This document shows positions 58,053 through 64,000 of a stretch of DNA of 64,000 nucleotides, in pieces (positions within the stretch are counted from its first letter, which is position 1; each line of letters begins with the position of its first letter). A model generated the notes under the pieces. That model ran no database searches, was not told where the DNA came from, and worked only from the letters and a program-made list of their open reading frames with translations. The translations under genes and the position numbers were made by a program. This DNA comes from Paramesorhizobium leguminum (lineage in GTDB: Bacteria > Pseudomonadota > Alphaproteobacteria > Rhizobiales > Rhizobiaceae). The stretch covers positions 1-64,000 of the forward strand of contig NZ_QJTF01000009.1 in the NCBI RefSeq assembly GCF_003217235.1. Direction: 5' to 3'.

Positions 58053-58209
58053 CCCCCCTCTGCCCTGCCGGGCATCTCCCCCTCAAGGGGGGAGATTACG
58101 CCTTCATCGGTGTTCGGCACCAATCGCCAACGTTGCAGGATGGATGCTGCGGATTGGGTCAGCCAATCTCCCCCCTTGAGGGGGAGATGCCCGGCAGGGC
58201 AGAGGGGGG
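58053..58209. repeat. Family A palindromic element, copy 7
   Basis: It starts CCCCCCTCTGCCCTGCCGG and ends GGGCAGAGGGGGG, with an outer right flank CATTTCAATTTAAA. It lies between rhaU and rhaK, 45 bp before the rhaK start. Confidence 0.93.
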
Positions 58210-58254
58210 TACTGCCCCCTCTGCATTTCAATTTAAACCTGAGATGCGCGTCCC

Positions 58255-59736
58255 ATGACATTCCCCTCCCACATCGCCGTCCTCGATGTCGGCAAAACCA
58301 ACGCCAAGGCCGTCATCGTCGATTCCGCAACCGGCGCTGAAATCGCCACCCGCACCATGCCGAACCGCGTACTATCAGGCCCACCGTACCCGCACTACGA
58401 CATCGAAACCCTGTGGCGCTTCTTCCTCACCGCCCTCACCGAATTCACCCGCACCCCCGGCTTCGACGCCATCTCCATCACAACCCACGGCGCATCAGCG
58501 GCGCTTCTTAAGCAAGGCCAGGAAAAGTGTGAAGCGGTTTTCCGTCCGGACTTGCGTAATAATAAAATCGAAGATGGCCTCGCCATGCCGGTCCTCGACT
58601 ACGAGCACGCCTATCCTGATGACATCCGCGAGCACTACGCCGCCCTGCGCCCGGATTTCAGCGAAACCGCGTCGCCGCTCCTCTCCGGCGGCCTCAATCT
58701 CGGTGCGCAACTCCACTACCAGAAAACCGCCTTCCCCAATCTTTTCGCCCGCGTACACACGATCCTCACCTATCCGCAATATTGGGCATGGCGGCTAACC
58801 GGCATCGCCGCCTGCGAGACGACCTCGCTCGGCTGCCACACCGATCTCTGGAACCCGCACACCGGCTGCGTCTCCTCGCTTGTCGATACACTGGAAATCG
58901 CGCCCTTATTAGCCCCCGTGCGCTCGGCCTTTGATGTGCTCAGCCATGTCTTGCCCGAAATCGCCACCCAAATCGGCCTTGACCATCCCATCCCGGTCCA
59001 TTGCGGTATTCATGATTCCAACGCCTCGCTCCTGCCGCATCTGATACAGCGCAAGCCGCCCTTCGCCGTCGTTTCGACCGGCACATGGGTCGTCATCTTC
59101 GGCGTCGGCGGCCGCGCTGAAAAGCTCGATTCGCACCGCGACACGCTCATCAATGTCGATGCCTATGGCCGCCCCGTCCCTTCCGCCCGCTTCATGGGCG
59201 GTCGTGAGTTTGAAATGCTGATGGACAGCATTGCACCTGTCCATCTGGAAAAGGCTATCGAAGCACTGCCAGACGTCGTGTGCGATCAAACAATGGTCCT
59301 GCCAAGCGTCATCAAAGGCACAGGGCCTTTCCCAACGCGCGAGATGGCTTGGCTCAATGCGGAAAACCTCACCCCGGCCAAACGCTATGCCGCCGCAGCG
59401 CTCTATGCCGCGCTGATGACGGAGGTGAGCCTCGACCTCGTCGGCGCGGACGGTCCCATCATTATCGAAGGCCCCTTCGCCAGAAACAGCATCTACACCG
59501 CCGCCCTTGGCCATCTCACGGGTCGCGAAATGCTTGCCCTCCCCGGTTCGACCGGCACCAGCCTTGGGGCAGCGATGCTGGCGGGGATGCAGCCGGGTGC
59601 GAGCACGCCGGAGCCCAATGATCTGATGCTGCCCCAAACCTTTGAGGCCTATGCTGAAAAGTGGCGGAGCCTTGTCAAGACGGGAGCCTATATCACGCCA
59701 TCTGATCCAACACCTCACGCTGTTCATGCATCATGA
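58255..59736 (+). CDS. rhaK: Rhamnulokinase, FGGY family
   Basis: RhaK (493 residues) phosphorylates L-rhamnulose for RhaD; in Rhizobium it is also needed for transport. Actin-fold motifs are AVLDVGKTNAKAVIVD (phosphate-1) and the C-terminal ALPGSTGTSLGAAMLAG. Odd feature: residues 86-103 (KQGQEKCEAVFRPDLRNN) are encoded by a hairpin repeat shared with priA, lying between SITTHGASAALL and the DGLAMPVLDYEHAYP stretch where homologues should have a short loop. The frame is kept, so the protein may still work. The 3' end overlaps the convergent FGGY gene by 44 bp. Confidence 0.92.
   Translation: MTFPSHIAVLDVGKTNAKAVIVDSATGAEIATRTMPNRVLSGPPYPHYDIETLWRFFLTALTEFTRTPGFDAISITTHGASAALLKQGQEKCEAVFRPDLRNNKIEDGLAMPVLDYEHAYPDDIREHYAALRPDFSETASPLLSGGLNLGAQLHYQKTAFPNLFARVHTILTYPQYWAWRLTGIAACETTSLGCHTDLWNPHTGCVSSLVDTLEIAPLLAPVRSAFDVLSHVLPEIATQIGLDHPIPVHCGIHDSNASLLPHLIQRKPPFAVVSTGTWVVIFGVGGRAEKLDSHRDTLINVDAYGRPVPSARFMGGREFEMLMDSIAPVHLEKAIEALPDVVCDQTMVLPSVIKGTGPFPTREMAWLNAENLTPAKRYAAAALYAALMTEVSLDLVGADGPIIIEGPFARNSIYTAALGHLTGREMLALPGSTGTSLGAAMLAGMQPGASTPEPNDLMLPQTFEAYAEKWRSLVKTGAYITPSDPTPHAVHAS
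58510..58556. repeat. In-gene hairpin repeat in rhaK
   Basis: This 47-bp element matches the priA copy (18333-18379, reverse strand) at 46 of 47 positions and is read in the same frame. Arms are AAGGCC/GGACTT (one mismatch) and AGGAAAA/TTTTCC. Confidence 0.9.
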
Positions 59737-61273
59737 GGAAGATGCGGTAATCCCGGTCGAGCGCGCCGCGCATTTCCGGTGACGGCCTGCGCTCCAGCCC
59801 GCCCTTGCTCATCGCGGTGCAGGCAGCGGCGAGATCGGGATAAAGCCCTGCAGCGGTCGCCGCCACCATCGCCGTGCCGAGCAGCATGGCGTCTTCCGCC
59901 TGCGGCTCGATCACCGTGCAGCCCGTCGCATCGGCATAAAGTTCCATCAGCAGCGGGTTCTTGATGTGGCCGCCGGTCACATGCAGCGTGTCGATCGTAT
60001 AGCCCTTGGCGTTCAGCGCCTCCAGGATATGGCGGACACCCAGCGCGATGGCGACGGCGGTGCGCCAGTAGAGGCGGCAAAGGCTGTCGAACGAGGCATC
60101 GAGCGTCAGCCCGCTGATCACGCCCACCGCATGCGGATCGGACAGCGGCGAGCGGTTGCCGTGGAAATCCGGCAGCACATGCAGCCGCGCGGCAAAGCCG
60201 CTGCCCTCCTCGGCCCGCAATTGCTGCACCCGCTCGATGATGCGCCCGTGCATGGCAGCATCCGGCTCGCCGCCTGCTCCATGCCAGCGGATAATATGGT
60301 CGAGCAGCGCCCCGGTTGCCGATTGCCCGCCTTCGTTCAGCCAGCAACGGCCAAGCACCGCGCCGTGATAAGGCCCCCACACCCCCGGCGTCGGGCGGCG
60401 CGTCTGCGACAGCGCCATGACGCAGCTCGATGTCCCGGCGATTAGCGCCAGATGCCGGTGGATTTCAGCGAGATTGCCGGCATAGCCGCCAAGCACACCA
60501 AGCGCCCCGGCATGCGCATCGATAAGCCCCACCCCGACGCGGCAGGCGGCGCTCAATCCCAATTCTCCCGCCGCTCCCGCCGTGAGCGGACCCAAATCCT
60601 TGCCGATTGGGCTTGCCTTCTCCGGCAACGCGCCCTTCGCCCGCATGTCGGCAATGCCGACCTTGTCGAAGAAATCCTGGCTCCAGCCCGGCTCCTCATG
60701 GGCGAGATAGGCCCATTTACAGGTCAGCGTGCATTGCGAGCGTTCCAGCGAACCGGAAGCCCGCCAGGTGAGATAATCCGCAAGATCGAGAAAATACCCG
60801 GCCTCCTCCCAAGTCGCGGGGAGGTTGCGCTTCAGCCACATCAGCTTCGGCGTTTCCATCTCCGGTGACATGACGCCACCGATGTAGTCGAGAACGCGAT
60901 GCCCCGTCGCCGTGCATTCGTCGGCCTCGGCAAGCGCGCGATGGTCGAGCCAGACGATGGTATCCCAGCGGTTCTCGCTACTGGGCGAAACGGTCAGCGG
61001 ATCGCCATTGCGGTCACGCGCCACCAGCGAGCAGGTGGCATCGAAGCTGATCCCGGCCACATCCCCCGCCACAATCCCTGCCTTGGCGATAGCGGCGCGC
61101 ACGGCACGGCACACCGCCTGCCAGATATCTTCGGAATCGTGCTCGGCAAAATCCGGCTTCGGCCGGTTCATCAGGATCGGATGTTCGGCGCGGCCCAGGA
61201 GATCGCCGTTCCGCGAGAACACGCCAGCCCGCGCGCTGCCTGTCCCGACATCCACCGCCACAACCTTGTCCAT
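59693..61273 (-). CDS. FGGY-family pentulose kinase (ribulokinase-like)
   Basis: This 526-residue actin-fold kinase begins DKVVAVDVGTGSARAGVF and has SFDATCSLV, WLDHRA, the ATP-region IAGTSSCVMALS and THVTGGHIKNPLLMELYADATG-type end. The WLDHRA and C-terminal features fit the ribulokinase/FGGY-pentulose group better than glycerol or xylulose kinases; D-ribulose or L-ribulose as substrate is inferred. It follows the polyol dehydrogenase genes on the same strand after a 414-bp gap (61274-61687) that contains only repeats. It overlaps the convergent rhaK by 44 bp. Confidence 0.87.
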   Translation of the reverse strand: MDKVVAVDVGTGSARAGVFSRNGDLLGRAEHPILMNRPKPDFAEHDSEDIWQAVCRAVRAAIAKAGIVAGDVAGISFDATCSLVARDRNGDPLTVSPSSENRWDTIVWLDHRALAEADECTATGHRVLDYIGGVMSPEMETPKLMWLKRNLPATWEEAGYFLDLADYLTWRASGSLERSQCTLTCKWAYLAHEEPGWSQDFFDKVGIADMRAKGALPEKASPIGKDLGPLTAGAAGELGLSAACRVGVGLIDAHAGALGVLGGYAGNLAEIHRHLALIAGTSSCVMALSQTRRPTPGVWGPYHGAVLGRCWLNEGGQSATGALLDHIIRWHGAGGEPDAAMHGRIIERVQQLRAEEGSGFAARLHVLPDFHGNRSPLSDPHAVGVISGLTLDASFDSLCRLYWRTAVAIALGVRHILEALNAKGYTIDTLHVTGGHIKNPLLMELYADATGCTVIEPQAEDAMLLGTAMVAATAAGLYPDLAAACTAMSKGGLERRPSPEMRGALDRDYRIFLMMHEQREVLDQMA

Positions 61274-61379
61274 CGCCTACCTCCCACCGGTTTCGCTGGG
61301 AACATAGCGCATAGCTGGGAGAGGTGGGAATTGTTTGTGGAAGGATTTGTAGAATGCAGGATTGAACGCTGGTTCTAGG

Positions 61380-61407
61380 CGCCTCCTCTGCCCTGCCGGG
61401 CATCTCC
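61380..61407. repeat. Truncated family A arm
   Basis: CCTCCTCTGCCCTGCCGGGC followed by ATCTCC matches the left outer arm of family A but stops before the centre. No right arm is found nearby, so it looks like a decayed copy. Confidence 0.7.
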
Positions 61408-61419
61408 TTTTCCTCCAGT

Positions 61420-61617
61420 CGTCATCCTCGGGCTTGACCCGAGGATCCACGGCTAGGGAGCGCTGATCTTTTCACCGCCTCAATGCATTCCAGCAAGCAG
61501 GAACAGCATCCGTTCTCCGATTAATATCTCACTTCGGGAATTACGATCCCGTCGCGGACGACAGCGTCGTTTCCGCCCCTTTGCCGTGGATCCTCGGGTC
61601 AAGCCCGAGGATGACGG
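61420..61617. repeat. Family G inverted-repeat pair
   Basis: GTCATCCTCGGGCTTGACCC through GAGGATCCACGGC (61420-61453) is matched in reverse by 61583-61617. Each arm contains its own hairpin (CCTCGGG/CCCGAGG). About 130 bp lie between the arms, with no gene. Confidence 0.88.
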
Positions 61618-61687
61618 TGGGAGGAGGGGGAGATGGCTGGGAAGCCGGAGGGGTCGCGATTCCATCAAAACAAGAATCGCCCCTGCA

Positions 61688-62464
61688 TCACCAGCACGTA
61701 TACCCCCCGTCCGCCAGCACGATCGACCCCGTCAGCAGGCTCGCCGCATCCGATGCCAGGAAATGCACAACCGAGGCGATTTCGTCCGGCTGGCCGACGC
61801 GGCCCATTGGCGTCATTTCCAGCCAGGTCTTGTACATGTCGGGATTTTCCTCGATGCCGAAGGCGGTGAGCGGCGTTTCGATATAGGTCGGCGCCACGGC
61901 GTTGACGCGCACACCCCGCGCGCCCCATTCGGCGGCAAGCGACTTGGTCAGATGATGCACAGCCGCCTTCGACGCATTGTAAAAGGACTGCGGCTGCGGT
62001 TTGTTGACGATGAAGCCGGACATCGAGCCGATATTGACGATGGCGCCGCTGCCCTGCTCCAGCATCTGCCGCCCGAAGGCGCGGCAGCACCAGAACAGGC
62101 CGTCGACATTCACATCCATGTGGAAGCGCCAGTGCTCGTCGCTCGTATCCTCGGCCCGCACATCGCTTACTGCCACACCGGCATTGTTGACGAGGATATC
62201 GACCCGGCCATGCTCCCTGACGATCTGCGCGGCAACCGCATCCACGTCTTTCGACTTGGTAACGTCGAGCGTGACGCCATGCGCCTTGATGCCAAGCTTA
62301 ATCAACTCCGCGACAATCGCCTCGACCCGTTCAGGCAGCATCTCGGCGACAACAACGGTCGCGCCGGCCTCGCCCAGCGCCTGCGCGCAAGCCGCGCCGA
62401 TACCCTGTCCGCCGCCGGTCACAACAGCCACGCGCCCATCGAGTTTCAGTTTATCCATATACAT
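61688..62464 (-). CDS. Short-chain dehydrogenase, polyol-type
   Basis: The 258-residue SDR has the NAD motif TGGGQGIG, NNAGV, catalytic Ser in NIGSMSG and Tyr-Lys in FYNASKAA. It resembles bacterial arabinitol/xylitol-type dehydrogenases (for example LalA-like), but the substrate cannot be set from sequence. A role in feeding a ketopentose to the FGGY kinase downstream is inferred. It is 13 bp after smoS. AAAGGG lies upstream of the ATG. Confidence 0.85.
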   Translation of the reverse strand: MYMDKLKLDGRVAVVTGGGQGIGAACAQALGEAGATVVVAEMLPERVEAIVAELIKLGIKAHGVTLDVTKSKDVDAVAAQIVREHGRVDILVNNAGVAVSDVRAEDTSDEHWRFHMDVNVDGLFWCCRAFGRQMLEQGSGAIVNIGSMSGFIVNKPQPQSFYNASKAAVHHLTKSLAAEWGARGVRVNAVAPTYIETPLTAFGIEENPDMYKTWLEMTPMGRVGQPDEIASVVHFLASDAASLLTGSIVLADGGYTCW

Positions 62465-62477
62465 TGGGTATGCCCTT

Positions 62478-63254
62478 TCAGCTCATCCAGTTTCCGCCGT
62501 CGACATTGTATGTCTGCGCGACGACGTAATCGCTTTCGGGACCGGCGAGGAATATCGCCATGCCCGTCAGATCCTCGGGCCGGCCCATGCGCCCGAATGG
62601 CACGGCCTCGCCCACCAGCCGCTTCTTCTCGCCAAGCGGCCGGTTCTCATGCTTTGCGAACAGCGCATCGACGCCTGCCCAATGCTCGCCATCGACCACG
62701 CCGGGCGCAATCGCATTGACGTTGATGCCATGCCTGATCAGGTCGAGCCCTGCCGACTGGGTGAGGCTGATGACCGCCGCCTTGGTCGAGCAATAGACCG
62801 CCACCAGCGCCTCGCCGCGCCGTCCCGCCTGGCTCGCCATGTTGATGATCTTGCCCCCGCGCCCGCGCGCGATCATCGCCCGCGCCACCGCCTGCATGGT
62901 GAAGAGCACACCATGCACATTGACCGCGTAGAGCCGTTCAAAGCTCTCTCGTGTGATCTCGACCATAGGCGCCATGTCGAACAGCGCGGCATTGTTGACG
63001 AGGATATCGATCCCGCCGGTCTTGGCTACCGCCTCCGCGACGGCCCGCTCGATCGACGCGATATCGGTCACGTCGATCTGCACCGCATAGGCGCGTTCGC
63101 CTATCTTCGCGGCACTTTCCTGTGCCCGGTCGAGATCAATATCGGCGAGCGCAACGGTGGCGCCTTCACGCGCAAAAGCCTCGGCGAAGGCAAAACCGAT
63201 GCCGCGAGCCGCCCCGGTGATGAACGCGGATTTCCCTTCAAGACGCCCGCTCAC
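62478..63254 (-). CDS. smoS: Sorbitol dehydrogenase SmoS-like
   Basis: This 258-residue SDR is very close in sequence to SmoS sorbitol (polyol) dehydrogenases of Rhodobacter and rhizobia: [30 protein letters not shown], the catalytic YCSTK and [21 protein letters not shown], ending [14 protein letters not shown]. It oxidises sorbitol to fructose and may take other polyols. It overlaps the ABC ATPase gene by 4 bp. Confidence 0.92.
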   Translation of the reverse strand: MSGRLEGKSAFITGAARGIGFAFAEAFAREGATVALADIDLDRAQESAAKIGERAYAVQIDVTDIASIERAVAEAVAKTGGIDILVNNAALFDMAPMVEITRESFERLYAVNVHGVLFTMQAVARAMIARGRGGKIINMASQAGRRGEALVAVYCSTKAAVISLTQSAGLDLIRHGINVNAIAPGVVDGEHWAGVDALFAKHENRPLGEKKRLVGEAVPFGRMGRPEDLTGMAIFLAGPESDYVVAQTYNVDGGNWMS

Positions 63255-64000
63255 AATGCCGCTCCGTTGTCTCCGAAGCGATAGATCTTGCCCGCCTCCG
63301 GTGTAAGGAAGACCTGTTCGCCATGCTTCACCGGAAACTCGCCCGGCGCCCGCGCCGTCACCGGCCCGACGCCATCCACATCGGCATGGACAAAGGTATC
63401 CGCGCCCAGATGTTCCACCACGGTCACCTTTCCCTGCCAGGGGCCTTCGGTCTTCGACAGGCCGATATGCTCCGGACGCACACCAATCGTCGCGGCATTC
63501 TCCTTCGCCGCCGCCGCGCCGCTGATCAAATTCATCTTCGGCGAGCCGATGAAACCGGCGACGAAGAGGTTTTTCGGATTGCGATAGAGTTCGAGCGGCG
63601 AGCCCACCTGCTCGATGCGGCCCGCATTCAGCACCACGATCTTGTCGGCCATGGTCATCGCTTCCACCTGGTCGTGGGTGACATAGATCATGGTGGTTTT
63701 CAGCTGATGATGCAGTTCGCTGATCTCCAGCCGCATGTTGACGCGCAGCGCCGCATCGAGGTTCGACAACGGCTCGTCGAAGAGGAAGGCTTTTGGCTGG
63801 CGCACGATGGCGCGCCCGATGGCCACGCGCTGGCGCTGCCCGCCGGAAAGCTGGCGCGGCTTGCGGTCGAGGTAGTCGGTGAGGTTGAGAACCTTGGCCG
63901 CGCCGCGCACCTTGTCGTCTATGGTGGCTTTCGCCTCGCCCGCCATCTTCAGCGGAAAAGCGATATTGCCGTAGACGCTCATATGCGGATAGAGCGCATA
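63251..64000 (-). CDS. smoK: Polyol ABC transporter ATPase SmoK-like, partial
   Basis: The C-terminal 249 codons of a MalK/UgpC-type ATPase lie in the window; the start is beyond position 64000. Visible are [17 protein letters not shown], the signature [14 protein letters not shown], Walker [13 protein letters not shown], the switch THDQVEAM and the C-terminal TOBE domain. Walker A is outside. With SmoS it marks a sorbitol/mannitol uptake operon whose permease and binding-protein genes should lie upstream beyond the window. Confidence 0.92.
   Translation of the reverse strand, partial: YALYPHMSVYGNIAFPLKMAGEAKATIDDKVRGAAKVLNLTDYLDRKPRQLSGGQRQRVAIGRAIVRQPKAFLFDEPLSNLDAALRVNMRLEISELHHQLKTTMIYVTHDQVEAMTMADKIVVLNAGRIEQVGSPLELYRNPKNLFVAGFIGSPKMNLISGAAAAKENAATIGVRPEHIGLSKTEGPWQGKVTVVEHLGADTFVHADVDGVGPVTARAPGEFPVKHGEQVFLTPEAGKIYRFGDNGAAL

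Noticed and set aside
61274-61687. A lost gene between the FGGY kinase and the SDR gene
   Set aside because: The gap holds a truncated family A arm and the family G pair, and I found no gene fragment in either strand.

Overview
The window is a contiguous piece of an alphaproteobacterial chromosome of the order Rhizobiales, most like Phyllobacteriaceae or Brucellaceae (Phyllobacterium, Ochrobactrum and Mesorhizobium relatives). The evidence is the GC-rich coding style, a split ATP synthase with an atpHAGDC operon and a Lys/Ala/Pro-rich N-terminal extension on AtpD, the 180-kDa type NAD-glutamate dehydrogenase, a rhizobial rhaRSTPQUK / rhaDI locus with a fused aldolase-dehydrogenase RhaD, and a SmoS/SmoK polyol locus. 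The genus is inferred, not proven.

Layout. 0.1-6.1 kb (minus strand): branched-chain amino acid ABC uptake, livH-livM-livG-livF, a small membrane protein, then the binding protein livJ. 6.4-9.4 kb: hydroxyproline-type catabolism (4-hydroxyproline epimerase, FAD D-amino acid oxidoreductase) with a divergent GntR regulator, followed by a DinJ/YafQ toxin-antitoxin pair. 10.0-15.3 kb: the F1 ATP synthase operon with its terminator. 15.5-23.3 kb: a small membrane protein, priA, fructose-6-phosphate aldolase-like transaldolase, lptE, leuS and yggS. 23.6-34 kb: acs, an orphan HigA-like regulator, an SDHAF4-like factor, htpX-rsmB, a heparinase-like protein, purH and an MFS transporter. 34-45 kb: gdhB, a lemA/TPM operon, pdxY, a beta-carbonic anhydrase and a lytic transglycosylase. 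45-48.2 kb: ffh, chorismate mutase, rpsP and a DUF2442 protein. 48.3-59.7 kb: complete L-rhamnose uptake and catabolism. 59.7-64 kb (minus strand): a polyol locus (FGGY kinase, two SDR dehydrogenases, start of an ABC ATPase) that runs off the window.

Physiology. Most genes are housekeeping or nutrient uptake. The rhamnose genes give import (RhaSTPQ), anomer conversion (RhaU), isomerisation (RhaI), phosphorylation (RhaK), and cleavage plus lactaldehyde oxidation (RhaD), under a DeoR-type regulator (RhaR).

The most striking content is not a gene system but a dense load of at least six families of palindromic repeats in the gaps. Seven full copies of a 155-bp inverted-repeat element (family A) occur, three of them at junctions of the rhamnose genes. 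Four copies of a second paired-arm element (family D) occur, with single or double copies of others. A short hairpin family repeatedly sits on the stop codon of the preceding gene. A 47-bp hairpin occurs inside two unrelated genes, priA and rhaK, in the same reading frame, adding the same peptide to both proteins. I see no prophage, CRISPR array, tRNA, rRNA or insertion sequence. I found no convincing undescribed multi-gene system; the repeat-to-protein events are the best leads.
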